DNA of 64,000 nt from Flintibacter muris (GTDB lineage: Bacteria > Bacillota > Clostridia > Oscillospirales > Oscillospiraceae): contig NZ_CALPCP010000022.1 in the NCBI RefSeq assembly GCF_943192995.1, positions 1-64,000 of the forward strand, in the 5' to 3' direction. The translations under genes and the position numbers were made by a program. Shown here piece after piece: positions 48,929 to 58,132 of the stretch. Under the pieces are notes generated by a model. That model was not told the origin of the DNA. It saw nothing but the letters and a program-made list of their open reading frames with translations, and ran no database searches. Numbering within the stretch: position 1 is the first letter of the stretch; each line of letters begins with the position of its first letter.

Positions 48929-49721
48929 GGCCGCTGACCAGATGGTGCGCATGATGCTCTCCGGTACGGAGGTGATGGTGCGGCTGTCCGGCTCGGCCCT
49001 GAAGAATATGCTGGCCCTGACCATGGCGCTGGCCAGTAACCGCAAAGTCCTCTCCGGCAAGGTGAACATGGGCAAGATGCTGCGGGAGACGCGGGATCTG
49101 CGCCGGTTCCCCATGACCCCGGAGCAGTACAAACAGTTTAAGAAGCTGGCGAAAAAGCACAAGCTGTTGTTCTCGGTGATCCGTGACAAGGATGACAAGG
49201 GCAGGGTGCTGGATGTGATCCTGCCGGTGACAGAACTGGAACGGGCCAACGCCATTTTTGAGCGCATCCTCTACACCCTGCCCCCGGAGCCGGAGCGCAG
49301 GCCCGCCAAGCCGCTCCAGAGGGGGTATGAGGTATTTCATGAACGGCAGGCCCCGGAACGTGATGCCCCGGAGCAGGTGCAGGTCAGGCGGCAGGAGCGC
49401 AGGCCCCAGGAGGCCACTGTAAGGCCAGCGCCGCCACAGCAAGAGGTATCCCAGCGGTCCCCAGACCAGGGCCGCCAGCAGGCCCCTGTGGCCCAGCGTC
49501 AGGAGAACAAGGGAAAAAACGGTTCTCGGTCGGAACGAGACTCGCACGTTACAAAAATCAACTCCTCTATGCCCAAAGAGAGCGGCGCTTCGAGGGGGAC
49601 GAGTGAGCGTCCCTCCATTGCGGCGCGTCTGGAGGCGCATCGGGCGCAGGTGAGGAGACCGTCCGCTCCGGCCAGAGAAAAAGCAAAATCTGTTGCGAAA
49701 AACAGGCCCAAAACAAGATAA
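48909..49721 (+). CDS. PcfB-family (DUF3801) conjugation protein
   Basis: A 270-residue protein. Residues 1-130 match PcfB/DUF3801 (ADQMVRMMLSGTEVMVRLSGSALKNMLAL; LRETRDLRRFPMTPEQYKQFKKLAKKH); the rest is a Pro/Gln/Arg-rich low-complexity tail. PcfB works with the coupling protein PcfC in processing transfer substrates. ATG 48909 lies 7-8 nt after AAGGAGG within the relaxase 3' end. Confidence 0.87.
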   Translation: MNVGGGEAADQMVRMMLSGTEVMVRLSGSALKNMLALTMALASNRKVLSGKVNMGKMLRETRDLRRFPMTPEQYKQFKKLAKKHKLLFSVIRDKDDKGRVLDVILPVTELERANAIFERILYTLPPEPERRPAKPLQRGYEVFHERQAPERDAPEQVQVRRQERRPQEATVRPAPPQQEVSQRSPDQGRQQAPVAQRQENKGKNGSRSERDSHVTKINSSMPKESGASRGTSERPSIAARLEAHRAQVRRPSAPAREKAKSVAKNRPKTR

Positions 49722-49820
49722 AAAAGATACTCCCCACCAACCACCGCGCAACGGGATCAAAGTCCCACTCAAAAAGCACTCTTGGGCTGGAGGGAAGTAC
49801 TAACAGGTATCGTAGCACAG

Positions 49821-49869
49821 GCCCGGAGGATCTGTCAATATGCAGATTCTTCGGGCTGCTGTATTTTTT
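49821..49869 (+). terminator. Terminator/attenuator ahead of the coupling-protein gene
   Basis: A 14-bp stem (49821-49834 with 49843-49856; two G-U pairs) with loop TCAATATG, followed by TGCTGT then TTTTTT. It lies about 100 nt after pcfB and 16 nt before the coupling-protein start, so it could end the mob transcript or attenuate the transfer operon. Confidence 0.7.
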
Positions 49870-49884
49870 GGAGGTGAGGAAGAT

Positions 49885-51681
49885 CTGAATCAACCATCCC
49901 GGACGGGTAAACTCGCCGTTTACCTATTTCTCTATATTCCCGTGGTCTGGGCGGCGCTGCTGCTGGCTCAGTCCCTGGGCGGCGGCCTGCCCGACATCAT
50001 TGCCAACCTGACGGCAGCGATGGAACACCCCTTCCGCATACAGTGGACGAATCACAGCCTTGTGACCATCCTGGTCTGTACCGGGGCGTACATCATGGGG
50101 ATATGCCTCTACGCCGACCAGCAGGGCCGAACCCGTGACGGCGAGGAACACGGCTCCGCCGCCTGGGCCTCCCCCCGGCAGGTCAACGCCATGTTCGCTC
50201 AGAAACAGAACAAGCTGCTGACCAAAAACGTCCGCCTGGGGCTGGATACCCACAAGCACCGCCGCTCCCTGAACGTGCTGGTCATAGGCGGTTCCGGCGC
50301 AGGCAAGAGCCGAACCTATGTGAAGCCGAATATCCTCGAAGCCAATACCAATTATGTCATTACCGACCCGAAATCAGAGGTTTTGCTGGCCACAGGTGGA
50401 TATTTGAAAAGCAAAGGTTATGACATCCGCGTGCTGAATCTGGTCAATCTGGAGCAGTCGGACGGCTATAATCCCTTCCGCTACATCCGGGACGAAAAGG
50501 ACGCTCTCCGGCTGGTAAACAACCTGATTCAAGCGACTACGCCTAAAAACAGTCACAATTCCGACCCGTTTTGGGAGAAATCAGAGACAGCTCTGCTCCA
50601 GGCCATCATCCTCATGCTGTGGCAGGAGGCTCCGGAATACGAACAGAACTTCTCCATGGTCATGCGGGTGCTGGAGTACGCCGAGGTCAAGGAGGAGGAC
50701 GAGGAGTACGTCTCGCCCCTGGATCTGCTCTTCCAGGCCATTGAGCGGGAGAAGCCGGACAGTGTGGCGGTGAGGCAGTACAAAGTCTTCAAAATGGCTG
50801 CCGGCAAGACCTCAAAAAGCATACTCGTGTCCACCGCCGTCCGGCTGGCCCCCTTCAACCTGCCCCAGATCAAGGCCATAACAGACCGGGATGATATGGA
50901 CCTCTACACCCTGGGGGAGCAGAAGTGCGCGCTCTATGCCGTCATACCCGACAACGACCAGAGCTTTAACTTTTTAGTGAGCCTGCTCTACGCCCAGGCG
51001 TTCCAGGCCCTCTACTACAGCGCGGACCAGATCCACCACGGAACCCTGCCCTGCCACGTCCACTTTATATTGGATGAGTTCGCCGCCATGCCCCTCCCAG
51101 GCTTCACCCGTGAGCTGGCCACCATGCGCTCCCGCAACATTTCGGCAAGCACCATTATTCAGAATATGGCGCAAATCAAGGAACTTTTTAAGGACAGTTG
51201 GGAGACAATTCCGGGCAATAGTGACACAATTCTGTACTTGGGCGGCAACGAATCGTCCACCCACAAGTACATCTCAGAGGCCCTTGGGAAAGCCACGATT
51301 GACACCCGAACTCACGGTCAGACCAAGGGCAAATCCGGATCGTACTCCACCAATTTTCAAATGAGCGGCCGCGAATTGTTGACTCCTGATGAGGTGCGTG
51401 GGCTGGACAACCGCTACGCCATCCTGTTCATCCGGGGTGCCAAGCCGGTGATGGATTTGAAGTACGAGCTGACCGATCACCCTGCCATCCGTTACACCGT
51501 TGACGGCGGTGGGCCGCCTTACATCCACCATCAGGAAAAGCCTGAGCTGAAGTTCCAGGGGGAACCGCTGTTCGCCCCGGAAACCGAACCATCTGATGAA
51601 GAAAAGGAGACTGCAACCTATGAAGATCATGAAGAAATCCCAGAAGCCCCTGAACACCCTGGAGCGCCAGAAGAAGATTGA
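49885..51681 (+). CDS. VirD4/TraG-type coupling protein (PcfC-like)
   Basis: About 598 residues. Two membrane segments at the N-terminus (TGKLAVYLFLYIPVVWAALLLAQ; HSLVTILVCTGAYIMGICLY), Walker A NVLVIGGSGAGKSRTYVKPN, Walker B HVHFILDEFAAM and a conserved NRYAILFIRGAKPV. The hexameric ATPase delivers relaxase-DNA to the channel. Start is uncertain: CTG 49885 follows GGAGGTGA by 7 nt and aligns with the family; the in-frame ATG 49840 has a Shine-Dalgarno but sits in the loop of a terminator hairpin and adds 15 atypical residues. Confidence 0.9.
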   Translation: MNQPSRTGKLAVYLFLYIPVVWAALLLAQSLGGGLPDIIANLTAAMEHPFRIQWTNHSLVTILVCTGAYIMGICLYADQQGRTRDGEEHGSAAWASPRQVNAMFAQKQNKLLTKNVRLGLDTHKHRRSLNVLVIGGSGAGKSRTYVKPNILEANTNYVITDPKSEVLLATGGYLKSKGYDIRVLNLVNLEQSDGYNPFRYIRDEKDALRLVNNLIQATTPKNSHNSDPFWEKSETALLQAIILMLWQEAPEYEQNFSMVMRVLEYAEVKEEDEEYVSPLDLLFQAIEREKPDSVAVRQYKVFKMAAGKTSKSILVSTAVRLAPFNLPQIKAITDRDDMDLYTLGEQKCALYAVIPDNDQSFNFLVSLLYAQAFQALYYSADQIHHGTLPCHVHFILDEFAAMPLPGFTRELATMRSRNISASTIIQNMAQIKELFKDSWETIPGNSDTILYLGGNESSTHKYISEALGKATIDTRTHGQTKGKSGSYSTNFQMSGRELLTPDEVRGLDNRYAILFIRGAKPVMDLKYELTDHPAIRYTVDGGGPPYIHHQEKPELKFQGEPLFAPETEPSDEEKETATYEDHEEIPEAPEHPGAPEED

Positions 51682-51979
51682 GCGCCGCGCCAAGCGGGCC
51701 TACGCTCTCTTCGCCTGTCTGGTGCTGTCCATGGCCGTCATGATCGTCCCCGCCTTCGCCGCGGACGATCCCCTCCAGATCGTGGAGAACCTGAGTGAGT
51801 TCATCTTTTCCCTGATCCGGGCCATCGGCCTGATCCTGCTGGGCTTCGGCATCCTCCAGCTGGGCCTGTCCCTCAAGAGCCACGACCCCTCCCAGCGGGC
51901 CAACGGTATGCTCACCATCGCCGGCGGTATCGTGATCACCTTTACCCGTGAGATCCTCACCCTCATCACTGGCGGATGA
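51620..51979 (+). CDS. Maff2-family small membrane protein
   Basis: 119 residues: basic N-terminus, one hydrophobic segment resembling a signal/anchor (YALFACLVLSMAVMIVPAFAADD), then a second (FSLIRAIGLILLGFGILQLGLSL) and a third (MLTIAGGIVITFTREILTLI). Matches the Maff2 mobile-element family; probably a VirB2/VirB3-like channel component, inferred from place and size. ATG 51620 overlaps the coupling-protein 3' end, with AAGGAG 9 nt upstream. Confidence 0.85.
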   Translation: MKIMKKSQKPLNTLERQKKIERRAKRAYALFACLVLSMAVMIVPAFAADDPLQIVENLSEFIFSLIRAIGLILLGFGILQLGLSLKSHDPSQRANGMLTIAGGIVITFTREILTLITGG

Positions 51980-52039
51980 GGAAAATAGCAGCAGGAGGGC
52001 GCATCCGCGCCCTCCGCCTTTTAGGGGAGGTGATCGACC

Positions 52040-52902
<863 letters not shown>

Positions 52903-53748
52903 GTGGGAAGCGGAAACTGGATCGTGGACAACCTGAACTCCGCCCTGGGGACCTGGAATGGGAAGCTGGCAGAGATCTGGCAGCTCCTCAGTACCACCCC
53001 GGAGGAGTTCAAGGGCGGCGGAGTCTGGACAGTCATGCAGGATATCAACGGCGCACTCCAAGCCATCGGCTGCGCCCTGCTGGTGCTGTTCTTCGTCATG
53101 GGCATTGTCAAGACCTGCGGCAGCTTTACGGAATTAAAGAAGCCTGAGATGGTGTTCAAGTGCTTTATCCGTTTTGTACTGGCGCAGGCGGCGGTGACCC
53201 ACGGCATGGAGCTGATGACGGCGCTGTTCAAGGTGGCCCAGGGGATGATCTCCACCATCATGACGGCCTCCGGGCTGTCGGCGCTCACCGACACCACCCT
53301 CCCCGCCGAGATGGTAACCATCATCGAGGACGTGGGCTTCCTGGAGAGCATCCCCCTCTGGGCCATTACCCTGCTGGGATCGCTGTTCATTTGGGTATTG
53401 TCTTTGATTATGATTTTAACCGTTTACTCCCGGTTTTTCAAGCTCTATCTCGCCACGGCCATCGCGCCCATCCCCATGGCCAGCTTTGCGGGACAGCCCT
53501 CCAGCAGTATTGGCGTGGCCTTTCTCAAGAGCTACGCCGCAATCTGTCTGGAGGGCTGTATCATCGTGTTAGCCTGTGTGATCTTCTCGGCCTTTGCCTC
53601 CACACCGCCCGCCATCGCGGACGATACCCTGGCGGCGGCCACCATCGTGTGGAACTATGTGGGCGAACTGATCTTCAATATGCTGGTGCTGGTGGGCTGC
53701 ATCAAAATGAACGATAGGCTGATCCGGGAGCTGATGGGGCTGGGCTGA
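52903..53748 (+). CDS. VirB6/TrbL-like conjugation channel protein
   Basis: A 281-residue polytopic membrane protein with about six hydrophobic segments (ALQAIGCALLVLFFVMGIVKT; LGSLFIWVLSLIMILTVYSRFFKLYLATAIAPIPM). The last segment motif resembles TrbL/VirB6 inner-membrane channel subunits of Firmicute ICEs. GTG 52903 directly follows the methyltransferase stop, with AAAGGAGG 9 nt upstream. Confidence 0.85.
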   Translation: MGSGNWIVDNLNSALGTWNGKLAEIWQLLSTTPEEFKGGGVWTVMQDINGALQAIGCALLVLFFVMGIVKTCGSFTELKKPEMVFKCFIRFVLAQAAVTHGMELMTALFKVAQGMISTIMTASGLSALTDTTLPAEMVTIIEDVGFLESIPLWAITLLGSLFIWVLSLIMILTVYSRFFKLYLATAIAPIPMASFAGQPSSSIGVAFLKSYAAICLEGCIIVLACVIFSAFASTPPAIADDTLAAATIVWNYVGELIFNMLVLVGCIKMNDRLIRELMGLG

Positions 53749-53765
53749 CAAATCAAGAAATACGG

Positions 53766-54299
53766 TTACTTTTTCCTGTTCAATTTCAAGGAAATTCCTT
53801 TTTCATCGGCAGCTTTTTGGAACAGTGACGCTGCATACACGGCACGCTCTTTCACGGTTGGCAGATCAGATGCCATAAGCTGATCAACGACACTTTGCAC
53901 ATCGGAAAGCTCCAGCAGATTGACTGCCAGACAAAAGAGCGTTTTCCTGCGCCCGTCATTGCAGGAAGAAAGCAGATACTCCAGCAACTGCACCTTCTCC
54001 CCCTGTTCGGCATTATAGCGCTCAGCTCCGATATCCCGCAGTTTTTCCATATCGGCTTTTTGCCTCCGTGCGGTGATAAAGGAGTCGTATTCGCCAATCT
54101 TCTCGTACTTTTCGCAAGGATACTGAGGGCACTCGCAACAATACTCCATGCCCCCATGTTCCAAACTGCATCGGGCAATTTTGCAGGATTGGTTTCCATT
54201 GCCGCATCCGCCGCAATGTCCACCCAATCGCATGGTGCATAGTCCGCAGTTAAGTCCGCACAGGGAAAATAATAGATTTTTTCGGCTGAAACCCTTCAC
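53766..54299 (-). CDS. DUF3795-like cysteine-rich protein (cargo paralogue)
   Basis: 177 residues with CGLNCGLCTMRLGGHCGGCGNGNQSC, ARCSLEHGGMEYCCECPQYPCEKYE and CNDGRRKTLFCLAVNLLELS. It is clearly homologous to the chromosomal 7995-8549 protein, with the Cys spacing kept. It lies antisense between the VirB6 gene (17 bp gap) and PrgI, and is much more AT-rich than the flanking transfer genes. Function unknown; likely metal binding. Confidence 0.8.
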   Translation of the reverse strand: MKGFSRKNLLFSLCGLNCGLCTMRLGGHCGGCGNGNQSCKIARCSLEHGGMEYCCECPQYPCEKYEKIGEYDSFITARRQKADMEKLRDIGAERYNAEQGEKVQLLEYLLSSCNDGRRKTLFCLAVNLLELSDVQSVVDQLMASDLPTVKERAVYAASLFQKAADEKGISLKLNRKK

Positions 54300-54358
54300 T
54301 AATCCGCCTCCTCACCCTTAAATAAGCTGCCTTATTGTAGCACAGGAGAGCGATAAAA

Positions 54359-54697
54359 TCAACGCCACAGTCCTTGGGTGTCAATGGCATACTCGCCGGC
54401 GGCCCTGGCTTGCCGGACGCGGTAGGCCAGCAGGTCTGCCATGGCCCGTTCCTCCCGCCAATCCTCCAGCAGTTCCCAGAGGCGGCGGAGCAGCGTCACC
54501 ACCCAGGACAGGGCAGTGAGGCCGATCAGGGCGAAAAAGATGCCGTCCGCCAAAGCTGCGTGGGCCTGATACCAGCCGTGGAACGCTGTGAGCATCAGTG
54601 CTGCATAGAGCATGGGGACACCCAGCCGGAGCTTCAGGGCCAGACAGAACAGGATAGGCAGCAACATCAAGCCAAATCCAAATATAAACAGCGTCAT
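54359..54697 (-). CDS. Small membrane protein of the conjugative element
   Basis: 112 residues with three hydrophobic segments (FIFGFGLMLLPILFCLALKL; MLYAALMLTAFHGWYQAH; GIFFALIGLTALSWVVTLL) and a charged, cytoplasmic-looking tail. GGGAGGT precedes ATG 54697. Base composition matches the transfer genes rather than the cargo genes, so it may be a native element gene read antisense. Function unknown. Confidence 0.7.
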   Translation of the reverse strand: MTLFIFGFGLMLLPILFCLALKLRLGVPMLYAALMLTAFHGWYQAHAALADGIFFALIGLTALSWVVTLLRRLWELLEDWREERAMADLLAYRVRQARAAGEYAIDTQGLWR

Positions 54698-54798
54698 GTG
54701 ACAGACCTCCCTTTTTCTGGTTTGTCGCATCTTACCATAGGCAGGCGGACCTTGCAACGGTCTGTCTGCCGATTCTTTCATTCTGGAGGTGATCACCC

Positions 54799-55152
54799 AT
54801 AGAAGTCCGCATCAACAAAGAAGTCCGGGACTACCAGGAGAGCCTGTTCTTCGGGCTGTCCCTGCGGCAGTTCCTGTTCGCCCTGCTGGCTGTGCTGGTG
54901 GCGGTGGGGCTGTATTTCGGCCTGCGCAATGTGGTGGGCAGCGGGGAGATCGGCTGGATCTGCGTCCTGGCCGCCTTCCCCTTCGCCCTCTGCGGCTTTT
55001 TCACCTACAACGGCATGACCTTTGAGAAATTTCTCCTCGCCGTCATCCGCTTGGAGTTGCTGTACCCCAGAAAGCTGGTGTTCCGGGCGGAGAATCTGTA
55101 CGCCCAGGCGATGGAGCATTCCACAGTAAAGGAGGCACTGAAGATTGATTAA
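54799..55152 (+). CDS. PrgI-family conjugation protein with ATA start
   Basis: 117 residues. The sequence after the first codon, EVRINKEVRDYQESLFFGLSL, followed by RQFLFALLAVLVAVGLYFGLRN, is the PrgI (VirB3-like) N-terminus with its two membrane segments. The position of Met is ATA (54799-54801), 8 nt after GGAGGT. In frame, TGA is 9 nt upstream and no ATG/GTG/TTG occurs until codon 32, which would remove the conserved start and part of the first helix. It overlaps virB4 by 8 bp. Confidence 0.85.
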   Translation: MEVRINKEVRDYQESLFFGLSLRQFLFALLAVLVAVGLYFGLRNVVGSGEIGWICVLAAFPFALCGFFTYNGMTFEKFLLAVIRLELLYPRKLVFRAENLYAQAMEHSTVKEALKID

Positions 55153-57481
55153 AACCTTGCAAAATACGCTGAAGCAGGACCGGGAGGGCTTCGTCCTCCC
55201 CAAGTCCGTGCAGGACGCCATCCCCATCCACCGCCTCTGGCCGGATGGGATTTTTCAGTTCGGGAGCAAATTCTCCAAGACCATCCGCTTCTCGGATATC
55301 AACTATGCGATTGCTTCAAAAGAAGATAAGACGTCCATGTTCCTGGGTTACTCGGAGCTGCTCAACGCCCTGGACACCGGTTCCACCACCAAGCTGACCA
55401 TCAACAACAAGCGGCTCAACCGCCAGGACTTCGAGCAGAAGATCCTGCTGCCCCGTCAGGACGATTACCTGGACGGCTACCGGGCCGAGTACAACGCCAT
55501 GCTCATGGACAAGGTGACGGACAGCTCCAACAGCGTGGTACAGGAGCGGTATATCACCCTCTCCGTCCACCGCAAGAGCATCGAGGAGGCCCGCGCCTTC
55601 TTCGACCGGGTGACGGCGGATGTGACCACCCGTCTGAGCCACCTGGACGCCCACAGCGAGGAGCTGGACGCGGTGGAGCGCCTGCGGGTGCTGCACGACT
55701 TCTACCGCACCGGCGAGGAGACGGAGTTCCATGTGGATCTGCGGGATTTGATGCGGAAGGGCCACAGCTTCAAGGACTCCATCTGCCCGGACAGCCTGGA
55801 GTTCAAGAAGGACTATTTTGTCATGGGGGACAAGTTTGGCCGGGTGCTGTTCCTCAAGGAGTACGCCAGCTATATCAAGGACAGCATGATTTCCGAGCTG
55901 ACGGCACTGAACCGCACCATGATGCTGTCCATTGACGTGATCCCCGTCCCCACGGATGAGGCCGTCCGGGAGATGCAGAACCGGCTCCTCGGTGTTGAGA
56001 CCAACGTGACCAACTGGCAGCGGCGGCAGAACAGCAACAACAATTTCTCCGCCGTTGTTCCTTACGATTTGGAACAGCAGCGGAAAGAAACCCGTGAGAT
56101 GCTGGACGATCTCACCACCCGCGATCAGCGGATGATGTTCGCCGTGGTGACCTTGGTGCATCTGGCGGACAGCAAAGAGGAGTTGGACAGCGACACGGAT
56201 GCCCTCCAGTCCGCCGCCCGGAAGCACCTGTGCCAACTGGCCACGCTGAACTGGCAGCAGGCGGACGGGCTGGTGACCGCCCTGCCCCTGGGCCTGCGGC
56301 GGATCGACGCCCTGCGGACGCTCACCACCGAGGCTCTGGCCGTTCTCATGCCCTTTAAGGCCCAGGAGGTACGGGACCAGGGCGGTGTGTACTACGGGCA
56401 GAACGTCATCAGCAAGAACCTCATCATCGCCAACCGGAAGGAACTGCTCAACGGCAACGGCTTTGTGTTGGGCGTGTCCGGCTCCGGCAAGTCCTTCACC
56501 GCCAAGCGGGAGATGGTGGCCCTGGCGCTCTCCACGGACGATGACATCATCGTCATAGATCCTGAAAGCGAGTACCGGCCCCTCATCGAAGGGCTGGGCG
56601 GCGAGGTGATCAGCATTTCCGCCACCTCGCCCAACCACATCAACGCCATGGACATGGAGCAGGGCTACGGGGACGGCGAGAATCCTGTTGTGCTGAAGTC
56701 CGAGTTCCTGCTGTCCCTGTGTGAGCAGCTCATGGGCGACCGGCTGCTGTCCGCCAAGGAGAAGTCCATCATCGACCGCTGCACCGCTAACGTCTATCAC
56801 AGCTACATCAAGGGCGGCTACCAGGGCAAAGCCCCCACCCTCCAGGACTTCCACGCCGAACTGCTCCGCCAGTCTGAGCCGGAGGCGCGGGATGTGGCAC
56901 TGGCAATCGAGCTGTTCACCGAGGGCAGCCTCAACACCTTCGCCAAGCCCACCAACGTGGACACGGACGCCAGAATCCTCTGCTACGACATCCGGGATCT
57001 GGGCAAGCAGCTCCTTCCGGTAGGGATGCTGGTGGTGCTGGACAGCGTGTTTAACCGGGTGATCCGCAACCGGGCACTGGGCCGGAACACCTGGGTCTAT
57101 ATCGATGAAATCTACCTTCTTTTCCAGCACGAATACAGCGCTAATTTCCTGTTTACCCTCTGGAAGCGTGTCAGAAAGTACGGGGCCTGCTGTACCGGCC
57201 TCACTCAAAACGTGGACGATCTGCTCCAGTCCCACACCGCCCGGACCATGCTGGCCAACAGCGAGTTCCTGGTCATGCTGAACCAGGCGGCCACCGACCG
57301 GGCGGAGCTGGCGCGGCTGCTGAACATCTCGGACAACCAGCTCTCCTACATCACCAACGTGGACTTCGGGCGCGGCCTCATCAAGTGCGGCAGCGCCATC
57401 GTGCCGTTTATGGACAATTTCCCCAAGAACCGGCTCTACCGCTTGATGACCACCAAGCTGAGTGAGACCAACGTCGCCTGA
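55145..57481 (+). CDS. VirB4-like conjugation ATPase
   Basis: A 778-residue ATPase powering the type IV secretion channel. N-terminal VirB4 domain (IKTLQNTLKQDREGFVLPKSV), Walker A FVLGVSGSGKSFTAKREM near residue 440, Walker B NTWVYIDEIYLLFQHEY near 655, and RADLARLLN-like TDRAELARLLNISDNQLSYI at the end. It starts with TTG 55145, about 8 nt after AAAGGAGG, matching family N-termini; it overlaps PrgI's stop. Confidence 0.94.
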   Translation: MIKTLQNTLKQDREGFVLPKSVQDAIPIHRLWPDGIFQFGSKFSKTIRFSDINYAIASKEDKTSMFLGYSELLNALDTGSTTKLTINNKRLNRQDFEQKILLPRQDDYLDGYRAEYNAMLMDKVTDSSNSVVQERYITLSVHRKSIEEARAFFDRVTADVTTRLSHLDAHSEELDAVERLRVLHDFYRTGEETEFHVDLRDLMRKGHSFKDSICPDSLEFKKDYFVMGDKFGRVLFLKEYASYIKDSMISELTALNRTMMLSIDVIPVPTDEAVREMQNRLLGVETNVTNWQRRQNSNNNFSAVVPYDLEQQRKETREMLDDLTTRDQRMMFAVVTLVHLADSKEELDSDTDALQSAARKHLCQLATLNWQQADGLVTALPLGLRRIDALRTLTTEALAVLMPFKAQEVRDQGGVYYGQNVISKNLIIANRKELLNGNGFVLGVSGSGKSFTAKREMVALALSTDDDIIVIDPESEYRPLIEGLGGEVISISATSPNHINAMDMEQGYGDGENPVVLKSEFLLSLCEQLMGDRLLSAKEKSIIDRCTANVYHSYIKGGYQGKAPTLQDFHAELLRQSEPEARDVALAIELFTEGSLNTFAKPTNVDTDARILCYDIRDLGKQLLPVGMLVVLDSVFNRVIRNRALGRNTWVYIDEIYLLFQHEYSANFLFTLWKRVRKYGACCTGLTQNVDDLLQSHTARTMLANSEFLVMLNQAATDRAELARLLNISDNQLSYITNVDFGRGLIKCGSAIVPFMDNFPKNRLYRLMTTKLSETNVA

Positions 57482-57491
57482 ATTTCCGGTT

Positions 57492-58064
57492 TTATTTTCT
57501 GTTATTCGTATGCCAGGGACACCAAATCATGTGGTCATCCACCATCCCAACAGCCTGCATAAACGAATAGACAATGGTGGACCCCACAAATTTGAAGCCC
57601 CGCTTTTTCAAGTCCTTGCTGATCTGATCGGACAACGGGGTGGATGTAGGCAGCTCCGCCATGCTGTGTGGGGCGTTGATGATAGGTGTGTGATTGACAT
57701 AGGCCCAGATGAATCGGTCGAAACTGCCGTATTCTTTTTGAATTTCAAGGAATGCTTTTGCGTTGCCAATAGCTGCGTTGATCTTGCCCCGGTGTCGGAT
57801 AATCCCGGTGTTCGCCATAAGGGCTTCGATCTTTGCGTCATCATACAGCGCGACCTTTGGGGGATCGAAGTTGTCAAAAGCGGCACGAAAGGCTTCCCGT
57901 TTTTTCAGCACGGTGATCCATGCCAGTCCGGCCTGCATCCCCTCCAAGATCAGCATCTCAAACAGCTTATTATCATCGTGGAGGGGCTGGCCCCACTCGT
58001 TGTCGTGGTAATCAATATATATTTGGTCGGGGCCGGCCCATTCACATCTGCGAATCTGTTCCAT
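57492..58064 (-). CDS. tag: DNA-3-methyladenine glycosylase I (cargo)
   Basis: About 190 residues of Tag type, excising 3-methyladenine from alkylated DNA. RRCEWAGPDQIYIDYHDNEWGQP holds a zinc-site Cys and the aromatic pocket, FEMLILEGMQAGLAWITVLKKREAFR the Glu/Trp region, and MAELPTSTPLSDQISKDLKKRGFKFVGSTIVYSFMQAVGMVDDH the His/Cys side. ATG 58064 is preferred, behind GGAGG. It lies antisense between virB4 (10 bp gap) and the CD1107-like gene, and is visibly AT-richer than both. Likely cargo. Confidence 0.9.
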   Translation of the reverse strand: MEQIRRCEWAGPDQIYIDYHDNEWGQPLHDDNKLFEMLILEGMQAGLAWITVLKKREAFRAAFDNFDPPKVALYDDAKIEALMANTGIIRHRGKINAAIGNAKAFLEIQKEYGSFDRFIWAYVNHTPIINAPHSMAELPTSTPLSDQISKDLKKRGFKFVGSTIVYSFMQAVGMVDDHMIWCPWHTNNRK

Positions 58065-58132
58065 GAACGCTCCCTCCTTTGGGAGACAGTGTAGCATAAA
58101 ATGCCGAAAAATGCAAAGTGAGGTGATAGAGT

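Noticed and set aside
49840-49884. ATG 49840 as the coupling-protein start
   Set aside because: It lies in the loop of a terminator-like hairpin and adds residues not typical of the family; kept only as an alternative.
54789-55025. GTG start within the SD of the PrgI leader as a separate gene
   Set aside because: It is the +1 shadow of PrgI (Pro/Arg-rich translation) and overlaps the Shine-Dalgarno; the PrgI frame carries the conserved protein.
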